From Cryoendolithus antarcticus (taxonomy: Eukaryota > Ascomycota > Dothideomycetes > Cladosporiales > Cladosporiaceae), in NCBI GenBank assembly GCA_002077065.1, contig NAJO01000049.1, positions 62,001-126,000 of the forward strand: a DNA stretch of 64,000 nucleotides, in the 5' to 3' direction. The translations under genes and the position numbers were made by a program. The notes below the pieces were generated by a model, which searched no databases, had not been told where the DNA came from, and saw only the letters and a list, made by a program, of their open reading frames with translations. This document shows, piece after piece, positions 42,084-55,030 of the stretch. Position 1 is the stretch's first letter, and each line of letters opens with the position of its first letter.

Positions 42084-42652
42084 ATCATTTCCCGAAGTGG
42101 AGGACATTCGTCGGACCAAGCAAACTCGACAGGCGGAAGTGCGGAATCGACACGCTGTACCGCCGAAGCCCAAAGATAGCAAGGATCATTTTTTGCGCTC
42201 GCCAGCGTTCAGAGCCTCGCCCTGCGTCTTCTTCACGCTCAAGATGTGGCTTGGCGCAGATGTTTGTTTGCACTCCGGCACATCATGCATGCACGCAGAC
42301 CGCCTTACCCTGAGACAAACAAACAATTGGGTACTGATTGTATCATGCCAGCGAGGCGTGAGCCGTGGCACAAGATATAAGATGAGGCCGTCTCGTCATG
42401 ATCAGCTGGGTAGTCCAGCATCAACGACACAAGCACATTTGTCGTCACTTCCGACCGTTTGTCAGGCAGCTGTTACTCGCGATCACTTGTTGCGCGGCTA
42501 CATCGATTGTCCTTACAAGCATCGACAGTCGATCAAGCGTACAAGACCAATCTCGAGTCAGCGTCACACGATCGTCCTCGCCCTCCTATCGTCGCACCCG
42601 TCAGAACCTACTTCGACATCGAGTCCACCGCGTTCGTGAGACTCGACCGGCT
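42084..42652. other. Intergenic, 3' of TTI1
   Basis: 569 bp with no recognised gene or repeat. Confidence 0.4.
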
Positions 42653-42961
42653 ATGTGTTACCACAGGTACACGCACTACAGCAACTGCACCGTTCACATA
42701 CCGATACACACGCATATGTGTCCCAAGAACACCACCGAGGATCCGGCACGAGTGATCTTCTGCGAGAATTACCAGACGATTCGAGTACCGAATGCTGGGC
42801 TTTGCCGATGCTGTCCAGTACCGCCAGTTCTACGGGTCCCTGCTTTGTCGAAGGAGAGGACGCTGCAGCTTATTGCAGAGGAAGCTGGGCAGAAGGCCGG
42901 TGCAAATGGACAAGGAGAGAAATGGGCATACCCAAGTCCGGCGCAAACGGCTAGTCCATAA
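42653..42961 (+). CDS. Small Cys/His-rich hypothetical protein
   Basis: 102 aa from the ATG at 42653. The start MCYHRYTHYSNCTVHIPIHT followed by HMCPKN, then VIFCENYQTIRV and LCRCCPVPP, gives eight cysteines, several paired with His and Tyr. This start is of the kind seen in short uncharacterised ascomycete proteins beginning MCYxxxxxYxxCGH. It has no signal peptide, so it may bind a metal rather than be secreted. The C-terminus is helical and ends in a Pro/Ala-rich tail. No splice sites are needed. I know of no function. Confidence 0.5.
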   Translation: MCYHRYTHYSNCTVHIPIHTHMCPKNTTEDPARVIFCENYQTIRVPNAGLCRCCPVPPVLRVPALSKERTLQLIAEEAGQKAGANGQGEKWAYPSPAQTASP

Positions 42962-45900
42962 GCCGAGCGCACGACAGCAGCACGTAGTTACAGTCTGTGG
43001 CCCAGCGGAGAATATTGAAACTCCGACAACGATCTTCACCGCAGTGCTGCGATGGGTCTCCAGCAGCAAACTCCCTCCTGGAAGCTCGATCCCATCAGCA
43101 TGCGCACGTTCCGTCGACCAATGCAGCAGGTCACCATTGGAAGGATCGCGGGCATGGCGTGGGACGCACTTCGCAGCTGCGGCTACGATCGAGGGCTGTC
43201 TGCCGCACCTGTCAGATGTACCCAAGAAGCATGGCGGTCCTGCGGAAGACCTCCTTGTATCTCTTCCGCGTACAGGCAGGTTTGGAAGAACACGTAGTGA
43301 TGTGCTGCAGATAGTGCGAGGAACGAGTAGGACTATATGTGAGACTTTTTGAGAGCTGCTGTGAAAGTGATGTTGGTCCGTTGCGAGAGCGTGTGCAGGC
43401 GATGGAGACGTTTATAGCAAGTAGAAGATCGTGATTGGCACAAACGATATTGGCCGATGCACTATTTTCATGTGCCCAATCTCTCGCCAGGCACATGTCT
43501 GATTCTGTCCTTACTTCGATGGCCGTCATTGCATGATGCCCCCCAATCCTGATCTCCCACAGGAAGCTATGAGCCATTCCAACCCTGCCATTGTCTTCGA
43601 GCATGCGTGCAGCCACTATTCTAGCCACCTTCCATCGACCATACTACATACGGTACGTATCATGCCACACGGTATCTGCCGCTTAGAACTCTGCCCACCC
43701 GGATCTTCACGCCCAAGCGCAAAGACACCCCACTGACTATCACTGATGGCGCCATACAACTCGACTGAACTCTATCATTGCTGCCCAAGCGCCGCGCAGA
43801 AGTCTGTCGGCCTGACTCTGCACCGTCTGGATGCCGCGTTCGGGACGAACCTTGAGGAAGTGAGTCGCGTGGAGGTGAGACACTGATGATGGAAATAGAG
43901 AATGGCGCACGATTGGACGTTTGACGGGAGATGATCGTGTTGATTTGGAAGCAGAAGACGTTGGATTTTCAGTGCTCAATCGATTGGACCGATGTGATCG
44001 AGCAAATGATAGCAACGGCTGGCAGGCCATGGACAAGACAGGACGGGGAGGTGGATGTTTTCATCGCCTCTCTCGCTATGTAGTAATTATAGATGGCGGT
44101 CTCCTGCTATCGACGCGACTTTGAGCGTGAGACTGGTGCGGTTATTGGTACGTTGCGTGCACAAGCATCGCCTGCCTTCGAGGCATCCTGCTCGCATCAT
44201 CAACGCCTCTCACCGTCTGGTGGGTCGTCGCATGACCTTCGGCAGTACTGTGGCTTTGGTACTGCCGGTACATTTCGCAAGATGACCCAAAGCATCTGTA
44301 GTGATGTAGGTCGCAGCGATTATGGATCTCAAGGCATGCAGGTGGTCCACAATGCCGCCGTAGGGCTGCAAGGGTAGTATGCAGAGCTGGTCATGCGTGG
44401 AAGGTAGCATGCTTGCAATGGAAGAAAGGATCGCCGTCGTTCAATCGCGCGAGTGGAGAACATTGAGGTGTGGATGGAGTTTCACTGGGCATGCAGACGG
44501 ACATGCTCGTCGAACGATGAAGGTAGGAAAAGGGACGGCGATCACACGGGTCTTGCTACCACGCCGCGGCTGGTGTTGGTGGGCATCCGATGCTGCAGCA
44601 GAAAATCCGGCGAATTGTGCAGCGAACACTCCCCGAACTCGTCCACTGAGCACCCTGTGCCGTCCGAGGCATGCTTCTAGCAGCATCAACGCAGTCGCCG
44701 TTTTGCAATCACACCGCCACCCACATGCCCATCTGGAAATCCCTCTGCAGTGCCGATCTTGCACCGATTCCGAGTAGCTGGATGTACAGAATCCGCGTTG
44801 TCACTCTGCGATGTCGCCGGGCACGGCCACATGTCTTGCTGATGTGCCATCGACCCAAGGTTCTGTCACACAGAGTCGCCCTGTCGATCCCTCCTTTCCA
44901 CGCGACTTGCACGTGGAGTTTGATGCACCGGAAGTCGCTTCGAGTAGCGTGTTGGAGGATGTAACGCAGATCTTTGTGTCTCAGATTTCAGTCTCAACGC
45001 TCTTTCGCTGCGGAGATGGTCTCCGTTCCTGCGATGCCTTTCAGGAGTGCTTGCAGGGACGCGTGCTTTATTTGGGTACATATGTACATGAACGATCACT
45101 ATAGGTACGTATCGGCAAATAGTAGAAGCCATTTACGCCTCATTCGGCAAACGCGCATTGGTAGCGATGTTCGATAGATGACGGCTCGGCTTTAGACGCG
45201 CGAACTCTGTCGGGTGTCTGGTGAGCATTCTCAGCACGCGGCAGCACTTGCACGTTGGGAGTATGCGCGATAATTGACAGCGCGGAAAGTGTTGATCTCC
45301 TACCCTTCTCGTGTCGGAGGCGTGCGTTTGATAGGACGGCGACGATCGCAATATCGACGCGCCATCTCGAGAACATGCGAAACCCTGGAAAACTCCGTCC
45401 TCGGCATTACGCCATTTTATGATTTGCCAATGCGCACGTGGAGAGTATGCAGGGGAGGCCCACCGGGCCGGGAGCGTAATGCAGAGGTGCATGTGGCTTG
45501 CAGCGCAAGAGGATGTTAGCGTAGGAGGCTTGCGAGGGCAACGCTTGACGGGGACAAGTGCCTAATCCGGTGGATGCAGCGATTGAGTCGATAGCAGACA
45601 TCGTCGTGGGGTCTTGAGAGGAGGTGTATCCATGAATACACAAGCGTCGACAAAGACTAAATTCTAAGACCTGAGACGGCGTCGCAGAGCTTTGAGTAAT
45701 GGTCAGCTCATCAATTCCCCAAGCTGGCACTATCGAGCATGTGCCATGTGTCAACATCCCGCTCCACGTGTGCCGGGCTGTGCTGCCGTGACGATCAAGG
45801 AGGTGTAGTGTGGGTGGAAAGCCTGTGCTCCCCTCGAAGGATCAGATCGATCAAGGTCTCGTCCCTGACATGGGGTAGCTCATGAGTTGGAAGCTGTGAC

Positions 45901-46559
45901 GGCGAGAGAGACCAGCAACATTGGCGATAGTGGCGGCACTATGGCATCTTCAATGAAGACGCCTTGAAGCACCTGCATGCTGTGTAACCATTCAATGCCG
46001 TCCACAGCGCGTTCAGTCCCGATGCACTGCCGGCGCAGGACATGTGCACGGGTGTTGGGTGAACAATGGACTTTGTCAAGTCGTGATTCGTGATATCTGC
46101 GACTTTACGGTATTGGTCTTCATTATTACACGCGGAAAGTTCGACATCGAAGCCGGGGGCTTCTGTAGCACGAACTCTGCTCGCCTGCACCTAGAAACAT
46201 GCTTCTCGACAATGCCATTTTGCTGGGGACGCCCGCCATGCTGGTGCAATATCGATATCGGCCGTGTCCCGATTAATGCACGCCTCCCATGTCAGGCGCT
46301 CGTGCCCTCTCGCCCACACTACTGCATCACGTAGGCGCCACATCCCAGTGCCATGCGACGGTCTTTTTCTTCCCCACTCATTTGCAGGGTTGCCGCTCTT
46401 CCAGCATTGGGCCTTTTTGTCCTTGAATCATTCTACCCGAGACGACTCGCGGGTCCGTCGTTAAGGAGCTCCATCTTCTGCTAGCACCGCCGTAGGTGGA
46501 CACTAGTCGTTACTGAAACCTTACCGGACGCTCTATGAGCCCCCCCATCGCGGGCTTCT
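42962..46559. other. Gene-poor region of 3.6 kb
   Basis: Many short frames on both strands, none longer than about 185 codons and none with a recognisable domain. The ATG frames at 43052-43297, 44093-44377 and 44811-45104 (plus) are the more protein-like but unsupported. No transposon ends, long repeats or RNA genes were recognised. The right end holds the promoter of the RING-PH-vWA gene. Confidence 0.4.
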
Positions 46560-49500
46560 ATGTCTTCTGGCCTTACGTTCAATGATGCCCCCCAACGTAC
46601 AGAGGCAGACGAACGACAAATACAGGCCTTGATTGACGCTGGCCTACTCGACGCGACTGTATCACTTCCGAGAAAACGGAAGACTGTGGCCGAGACATCC
46701 ACCTCCTCCAGCCACAACGCAAGACGTACGTCAAGCGCATCATCGTACATCGCAGCGACCCACCAGGTTTCTGAGACTTTACTGACACTGTCTCGCTGCT
46801 TTTAGCAACTGTACAGCGCCAGAACACGTCTCGAAGCCGTAACGCAGGCCGGCCTGGACTTGCGCGAGGACCTTCCTCTTACACCACTGTACAGCTGGAA
46901 CTTCAACAGGCGTCACAGCGTGATCGCGAAGCTGTATCATCAGTCGCTCGTTTGAAGGAACATCGCAACAGCGCCATGGCTACGAAAACACGAGACACCA
47001 GGCGCGAGCGCACTTTCGTGGGCAGCTCGTGCGCTGCATGCGAGGAACCCCTCGAGCACATGCTCCAAGGAGAGCGAATCCTGCAACTTTCTTGTGGCCA
47101 TATCTCACACGAGGCATGCTTCTACGAATATATCAAGGACTTTGGAGAGCAAAGCTGTCCTACATGCCAGGCACCGCTTGGTGTTGACCCCAGCCGAGGT
47201 GGTGGTATCGACTTCGAGAAACTCAATCGCCTCGTTCGATCTGCTCAGAAGCCAGCAGAGGCTCGAGATCGGTTTCGCGATACCCAGGCTACGCCAACAC
47301 CGGCTTCTTGGGACCATGATCATATGAGCCAGCCAAGCCGAGATAGTGCACCACGACAACGGCAGCCACAGCGAAACACGCGCGACCATCTACTACCAAA
47401 TCAAGTGCGAAGGAGTGAGCAGCAGTACGATCAGTATCAAACTGCCCATGGACGCAACACTAGTGGCGACACGGGAGCTGTGTCTGCAGGCGACTTCTCG
47501 GAAGCAAATGGCGCGAACGGCAGGCGGCACGACTACGATGTACAGTCGATGGAAACGAGCTTGAGTGCGCCGCGAGTTACCGCGAGGAACCCGATACCAG
47601 CGCCGACCGTGACGATTCGCAGCGAATTCCCGACACTCAGCAAGTCGCGACAACAACAAAGTCTGACTTGCTTGGTCACTATCGAGGTGCCAGATCACAA
47701 CTGGCAAGCAAACCCAGAGGATCTCCGTGGACCGTCTTCGCAAACCCAGCAGGAGGACGCAGCTGTTCAACAACCAAAACAGGCTCGCACGAAACAGCCG
47801 CAGCGCCCAGTCGACAGCGTGCATGACTTGTCAGAGAGCAGGGAGGCATTGGAGAGCGCAAAGGATGACTTGATCGCTCGTGTGGACAATTGGCATGGAC
47901 TTGACTACACGAGGTTCGGCAGGCTGATCATCTATGGTACTATGCGCGTTGGCAAAGACCGACAGTCCTGGCAAGAGCTAGAATGCTATCTCTTCACGGA
48001 GATGCTTATCTGCGTCAAAGAAAAGAAGCCCGCACAAGGCGACCGCCATTCGGATGGGAAGTCGAGAGGGAAATGCACACTCAAGGGTTCGATCTTGATC
48101 AAGAGACATCTGAAGCAAGTGCAATACGTTCAAGGTCAGTTGTCGCGTATTGAGACTCGGCAGTGAATATGACTGACACTTCACAGAACAATCGACCCTT
48201 ACCCTCAGTCTCTCTGTCGCCGAACTCCCCCACTTCCACCTCCAATCCACCGACCGCGCCCAGCTCGATCGCTGGCGCCGCATGCTTGTCAACTTTGATC
48301 GCCTCGACGTACCCGAATCGCAGGCAGCAGATTCAGAGCAAGACACTTCAGGCACAGAGGAGGATGAGTACACCACACAGCCGTCGCAAAACGCCAAGCG
48401 CTCTTCGGTATATTCATCCTCCTATGGTGCAAACCGGTCGCAAGCGACCGCGCCAACTGAGTATACTAATTCGAGACTCGGCGGCCAGGACTCGATGCGA
48501 TTGGGCGACGCCTCGCTGCATGTGCCTCTCGATCTTGTTGTGGTCATCCCGGTCTCGAGTTCGATGCAGGGGTTGAAGATCAACTTACTGCGCGATACGC
48601 TGCGGTTCATTGTAGCCAGTCTCGGCGAGCGAGATCGCATGGGTCTGGTCACATTCGGGTCTGGAGCTGGCGGCGTGCCTTTGGTGGGTATGACGACGAA
48701 GACATGGAAGGGCTGGGGCAAAGTCCTGGACTCGATACGACCTGTCGGCCAGAAGAGCATGCGTGCCGATGTCGTCGAGGGCGCAAATGTCGCGATGGAC
48801 CTGCTAATGCAACGAAAAGCTTCAAATCCGCTTTCGACGATTCTGCTCGTCAGCGACTCTGCGACATCAGACGCAGAGAGCGTCAACTTCGTCGTCTCGC
48901 GCGCAGAAGCAGCGAAGATCACGATCCACTCCTTCGGGCTGGGCACGAACCACAAGCCAGACACTATGGTTGAGCTTTCGACCCGAACGAAGGCCTCGTA
49001 CACCTATGTCAAGGACTGGATGATGCTGCGAGAGTGCGTTGCTGGGTGCATGGGATCGTTGCAGAGCACATCGCACCAGAACGTCAAGCTCAAGCTTCGC
49101 CTGCCTGAGGGATCTCCGGCAAAGTTCGTCAAGATCAGTGGCGCATTGCACATCACTAAGCGCGCTGCGGGTCGTGATGCAGAGGCCTCACTCGGAGATC
49201 TGCGATTCGGCGACAAGCGAGATGTTCTTGTGCAACTATCTATCGCGCCGGACAACTCGACACCAGACTCCGTTCCTACAGACCCATGGGAGAACATCAT
49301 CTCCGGCCTGGAGGCACTCGGCGGACCGATAGAACAAGATGAGCAGCGAACGCTGTCAGTTGAAGAGCTACCACTGATCCAAGCTGACCTCAGCTGGGGC
49401 GACCTCCTCCGAGACGGCAACCTCACACAGCTCCCTCGTCCCTCACTCCTCGCCATCACTATGCTCCCATCGAGCAACAAATTCAGCCGACCACCGTCAC

Positions 49501-50117
49501 CTCCAATCCCACCTCACCCACATGTAGTCCAGCGCCGTATGGAACTTCTTACCTCCGACATGCTCGCGCGAGCCCTCACCCTCGTCTCCCGCGGCCAACA
49601 CGACCGCGCTCAGCATCTCCTAGCCGAGACTCGCAGCATCTTGAAAGGTCTCGGCAAAGGCGGACTACCGCCTCTCCCACCTCCAAGCGCAGCTCTGCCG
49701 CCTACGCCGAAGATTGGCGAAGCTAAAGGCTCGCCGACCGACTCCTCTCACCCTTCCACCATTATGTCTCCTACAACACCCAATATGCCGAATGGGCGCC
49801 GCACGCCGTCACCTCCGCGAGCATTAGATAACAGCCCCTTCTCCCCCGCAGCAGGGATCGACCACCAGACTATGGCCGCGCTTGACCACGAGCTTGAAAG
49901 CAGTCTAGAATGGATCCCACATCCTGCAATCTTTGGGCGAGATGCACGGAAAGCTGTTCTGCAGAGTATCGGCGTCATCTCTAGTCAGCGAGGCTACACG
50001 TTCCGGACTGACATGGAAGGGCTGTGGGCTGGACGGATCCGAGGTGTGAGGAGACTGGCTGAGGGGAGCAAGTACTGGAGAGAAGGTGGACGGGAGGTGC
50101 TTGAGGAGGAGGTTTGA
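46560..50117 (+). CDS. RING-PH-vWA domain protein, three exons
   Basis: Exons 46560-46725, 46806-48134 and 48187-50117 encode 1141 aa. Intron 1 (80 nt, GTACGT...TTTTAG with TACTGAC) and intron 2 (52 nt, GTCAGT...CACAG) keep the phase. Domains: a RING-type zinc finger at about residues 131-180 (CAACEEPLEHML, LSCGHISHEACFYEYI, CPTCQAPL); a disordered Gln/Arg-rich linker; a PH-like domain at about 417-533 (FGRLIIYGTMRVGKDRQSW, LECYLFTEMLICVKEK, then HLQSTDRAQLDRWRRMLVNF across intron 2); and a vWA domain at about 613-796 (LDLVVVIPVSSSMQGLKINL, RDRMGLVTFGSG). The vWA metal site lacks the usual first Asp (PVSSS instead of DxSxS). A C-terminal helical region (ELLTSDMLARALTLVSRGQH) follows. This domain order occurs in conserved, uncharacterised fungal proteins and suggests a membrane-associated ubiquitin ligase or scaffold. 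Confidence 0.88.
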
Positions 50118-51382
50118 TGTTGCAGTGATCGAAGTGCGAGGAAAATGGATGTGTGACGATCTTTTGACGATATGACTGATACAGGTAGATAACCCCAGTT
50201 TCCTTGGACATGTGGAATGGGATGGGTTGCCCTTCACAGGGCGCATGTATAGGGGGAATGTAGATATGCACATTACTGTACAGCCTGCTCGAGCGCATTC
50301 GAGCTCCATCCAACACACCTCTGACCGCCGCGTCTACTCGTTGAAGTATGTTGCGGCCTGTGCGAATTTGGCCCACAGACTTTATCGAGCGTGATGCTTG
50401 CACCTAGCAAATTCATCCCTGCAAGCACTGCGGCCACCCAGTAAACCTTGTTCACGCCTTACGGTAGTCGTCTGCCCAGTCTTGGGTGCGTGATGGGCTT
50501 TGCAGGTAGGCGTTTCAGCCTGCCGCTCCCCGGCCAATCGTGAATTGTTTCATCGTTCAAGGCGTCTCGAAGACTGCCAACTTCAGGAGGCGATATTCTG
50601 GACTGCGACAACGGTGAACAGAACACAAGACCGAGTACTGTAGCATCATTGTAGTCGTCTGCTCATACTCATAACTACGTGCTCAAGATCGGTGTTATGA
50701 CAGATCTGGTGATAAGGATATCGCAGTGAAACAGACGCTGCCCGAAGCACTAGCGCCTGCCTCCACCTCCGCTGCAGATCTTGGGACCTCCTTCGTCGGC
50801 CAGACTCCATATTCGCTTTGAGTCGTTGTCGTTCGTCTCCGCATTCCCACCTCACCACTACCACCTCCGCCTCCGCCACTCATTACTGCGGTACTCAGGT
50901 CTTCTCGCTGACCTCTACACTGCTCTCGTTATCCTTTCGCCAGCCGCGCCGCTTTCATCACGGGACTTGCGAGCCGCGGGCTGTCTATTACCTGGGATCA
51001 CCTACGATAATCAGTCACACTCTCCTAAGGTCACCAATACAGGGTGGGAGTACTGTTGTAGTCTTCGCCATCACTTCTGAACTTCGGACTACCCACGGGA
51101 ATTTGGGGGTTCGCCGAGCTCGAGCATAGAGACGGCCACGTGAGGCGCCATTCCCGACGGTACTACTTGTGGCTCTTTGTCTACCACTGCAAGAGCAGTC
51201 GCTTTGGGCGACACATCCAGCTGTCACTGGACGAGGCGAACTCGGTGGGCAAGTCGGTGGCGCAGAATACCAAGCAGGTCTTGAGATTGGGCTAGCGCCG
51301 CGATACCAGCAACGCAGCTTGCCCACGATCCTCACTCGACGTCGGACTCGATCGCACATACTACACATAAAACATAAGCATA
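50118..51382. other. Upstream region of the PUF gene
   Basis: 1.27 kb with no supported ORF. The final 600 bp are rich in pyrimidine tracts and probably contain a long 5' leader and promoter of the Jsn1-like gene, as is usual for RNA-binding protein genes. A 5' UTR intron is possible but not resolved. Confidence 0.4.
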
Positions 51383-54300
51383 ATGGCGCCTACGTCACGC
51401 CCAGACTACAAGCTCAACCTTGACGGCCTGCCACAGCTCAACATGGCCGGGGCAGGGACGAGGTCGGGGAACGGCTCGGCTTCCGGATCCCCTATCGAAC
51501 AACCTGCAGGATCAGGTATGAGGTTCCCGCTAAGCAGCGGCATGGGCACACCAACATCTCAGTCTGGTACTGGGAGGGCAGGAGCCGGGTCTCCTTCGAA
51601 GGAGTATGGGAGTCGGCTGTTCCCCAAAAGGCAAGCAGCTCTCGATCTTGTCGAAGATCGAGTATGACACTGACAGCATCGCAGAGCACGAGAGATACAA
51701 GTACAAGAAGGTCTCACGCCTTCGATCTGGGGACCTCCGCCTGCAGGCAGCGGACACTCGACTCCACTACGCGAGACCATACCAGAATCACCAGGCAGCG
51801 ACAGCTTCCCCGACTTCGATGTGGGTTCACTGCAGGGAAGTGCAGCATTAGCAAATTCGCAATCGGCTGCGAATTCGCAAAGACGAGCTCGCGCAGGCAC
51901 TGTGCCTTCACGCTTCCCAGCAGTGAGCACTTTGAATGGACTGAACAGCTCACAAACACTCTCACGATCGTCAAGTGTCAAGCACACAGCGCCTGGGAGC
52001 GGATACTCGAGAGGGTCGCTCTCAAGCACAGACTTGCAAGCCTCGGCGGGTGCGTCGAGCAGTGCAGCTTTGCTTTCACGGCTGCGTGCTGGATCCACTC
52101 CGCAACGAGCGAGCCTGCTCGGCAACAGTAGTCCTTTCGGATCATCGTTCTTCGCCAGCAACTGGCTTGCTGGCCGAGAACGAGCAAGCACGCTTCAGAG
52201 CATTCGCTCCTCGGACGCGCCTTCGTCGCAAGGAGATACAGGCGTAGAGAACGATGTGCGAACACTAGACTACCTGGGCTTAGATGACAGCACACAGCAT
52301 GCAAGAGCAGGATTGACGAAGGCAGACATGGATCAATTGCTCAGCCAACAGCGACTGAATGGCACTGGTGCGCTGTCGGTTGCAGATATGTTGGCATACA
52401 ACGCGTTCACGCAGAATCCGTCGAACAGATACCGCTCGTTCTCGGTCAATGCCGCAGCGAAGTATGCAAACGCTGAGCCTGACGAGGATCCGGACGAGTA
52501 TTCGCAGCAAGGATATGGCAACGGTACAATGACGCCAGCTACTGAGGCAGCTGCGGCACAAGCAGCTGCGATACATGAGGCTGTGCGACAACACAATCTC
52601 GATGTGCAAGCATTTGCGAACTTTGCAAGTGCGAACAGGCCGCGAGCTCGGACAGCTGGTGTTCTCGATTCGCCATCTTCACATGCATTGAGGAGCTACT
52701 CGCCTACGCCGTCACGACTCGACAACAGCATCACCGCAGATGATTTAAAGAACGGCGGTGTACATGACGTGCATGGACTCACCAGTGCTGTGCAAGGCAT
52801 GAACATTGGCCACCAGAAATCCCAGCCTTACGACCATGGCCTCGAGCCAAATCTCGAGACGCCGACTCGGTCACTCTGGCTCGGCAATGTCCCTGCATCG
52901 ACAACAGTGTCGTCACTCAATGCTGTGTTCAGCCATTATGGTAACATTGACTTCGCTCGTGTGCTCACCCACAAGAGCTGTGGCTTCGTCAATTTCGAGA
53001 ACATCCAGAGCGCAATCGCTGCTAAGGCTCAGTGCAATGGACGCGAGATCTTCCCTGGCTGTGGACCCGTCAGGATCGGCTTCGCTAAGGAGCAAAGTGC
53101 GACCAACACACCTGGTGCAAATGGCGTGTACCCATCGCCAAGCCCGGACCCGTTTGTCTCGAAGAGCAGCGCGTTGTCCGGCAATGGCGTTTCAGCGAAC
53201 CAGAACATCAACGCGGAGACCGCTGCCGCTGCTCTCGTCACGCCTGATCTGCTTGAGCTTCGCGAGGAGGTCTCGAGCATCATTGCACAATTTGGCGCTA
53301 CCCCAGACGACGTGGCTCGCATGGAGAACATGCTCGAGATCGCGTTGCACAACACGCACTACACTGATGAGATCCCGCCCATCCCAGAGCCGGGCCATGC
53401 TCGCACGCATGACGCGCCTCGACTACGGGAGATTCGCAAGCGCATCGACAACAGCTCGTGTTCGCCTCTAGAGCTAGAAAGCATTGCGATGAAGATGCTG
53501 CCCGAGGTCTCCGAGCTAGCATCGGACTACCTTGGCAACACTGTAGTGCAGAAGCTGTTCGAGAACTGTGGTGAGGACACGAAGGACGCCATGCTCGCAC
53601 AGATCGCACCACACCTTGCCGAAGTCGGTGTGCACAAGAATGGCACTTGGGCTGCACAGAAAATTATTGACGTTGCCCGAACGCCGGCACAAGTGAGCAT
53701 GATCGTTGAGGCATTGCGGCCACATGGCGTCAATCTCTTCCTCGATCAGTACGGCAATTATGTCATGCAGTGCTGTCTGCGATTCCAGGCGCCAGCTAAC
53801 AACTTCATCTTCGAGACGATGCTGGCTAAACTATGGGAGTCAGCTCAGGGTCGCTTTGGCGCTCGAGCAATGCGTGCATGCCTTGAGAGCCACTTCGCGA
53901 CGTCTGATCAGAAGAGACTGATGGCTGCTGCGATCACACTTCACAGCGTGCAACTTGCGACGAACTCGAACGGCGCACTTTTGCTCACCTGGTTTCTGGA
54001 CACATGCACGTTCCCACGACGAAGGTCTGTGCTCGCACCACGACTGATACCACATCTTGTACACCTGTCGACGCACAAGGTGGCCTATCTAACAGTGCTC
54101 AAGATCATCAACCAGCGCAATGAGCCAGAAGCTCGCGACAGTATACTGCGTGCCTTGTTCTTCGACGAGCAAGTGCTACAAAGCATTGTCAGCGATCAGG
54201 CCTGTGGCGCTACCTTCATCTTCAAAGTGCTCACTACACCCTTCCTCGAGGATAATGTACGACCAGAGTGTGTGGAGAATGTACGGAACGTGCTGCTGAG

Positions 54301-55030
54301 ACTCAACGCAAAGCCGAATCAGGGCTACAAGCGCCTGATGGACGAGGTAGGACTGTCCACTCGACACGGCAACGGCACACCAGTCAGCATGGACGGCCGA
54401 GCAACCAGCAAGACTCGGTCCGTGAATGGCCACAGCCACCTACCACATCTCGACACCAACCAGAATGGCTACCCGCGCCCAGGACCTTACGGCAACATGA
54501 CACCACAGCACGATCCTAGCCCAATGGGCAATGGTGGTTTGCAGCGCACAGTCAGCATGGACTCCACAACCTACGACTCCTACGGCAACAACCCCAATAT
54601 GATGACGCCGCAATATTCGCACTCCCCAGCACTCTCAAATCCGGGTCTCAACATGTCGCCCAGCCACCACATCCCACCTCAGCAACAACAATGGCAGCAA
54701 CAACAGCAAATGCTCGCACAACAACACCAACAACAACAGCAACAGCAGCAAGCCCGCCAACAGCAGATGAACAACTTCTACCCAAGTCCCGTGAACAACG
54801 GCATGCAGTATCAGGATCCCTATCGGATGCAAGGCGTGCCGCCGGGTACGGGCTATCAACCTCAGCCTCAGCAGCAGCAGATGTGGATGCAGCAGCAGGG
54901 TATGGGTATGGGTATGCAGGGCTATGGGCAGGGGTATGGTGGGCAGATGGGTGGTGGGTATATGCAGCAGGGGCAGATGGCGGGGAGTGGAGGTGGTGGG
55001 CGGAGGGCGAGGGTGAGTCGGATGTGGTGA
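51383..55030 (+). CDS. JSN1: Jsn1/Puf2-like RRM and Pumilio-repeat RNA-binding protein
   Basis: Exons 51383-51630 and 51685-55030 encode 1197 aa. The 54-nt intron uses a GC donor (AAAAG|GCAAGC) with CTGAC and GCAG, and only this junction restores the family sequence RLFPKRAREIQVQEGLTPSI. An RRM lies at about residues 476-551 (RSLWLGNVPASTTVSSLNAV, SCGFVNFENIQSAI). PUF repeats span about 670-955 (SDYLGNTVVQKLFENCGED, HKNGTWAAQKIIDVART, LDQYGNYVMQCCLRF, GRFGARAMRACLESHF, ATNSNGALLLTWFLDTC, STHKVAYLTVLKIIN, DQACGATFIFKVL). A poly-Gln and Met/Gly-rich tail ends the protein. Jsn1/Puf1-Puf2 proteins bind 3' UTRs of mRNAs for membrane and mitochondrial proteins. Confidence 0.94.
54680..54768 (+). 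repeat. CAA/CAG low-complexity tract encoding poly-Gln
   Basis: The PUF gene here encodes QQQQWQQQQQMLAQQHQ and further Gln runs, using mixed CAA and CAG codons. Such tracts are common in fungal RNA-binding proteins and tend to vary in length. Confidence 0.9.

Noticed and set aside
44811..45104. 97-codon plus-strand ORF
   Set aside because: ATG start, but no recognisable features and several competing frames in the same gene-poor stretch.
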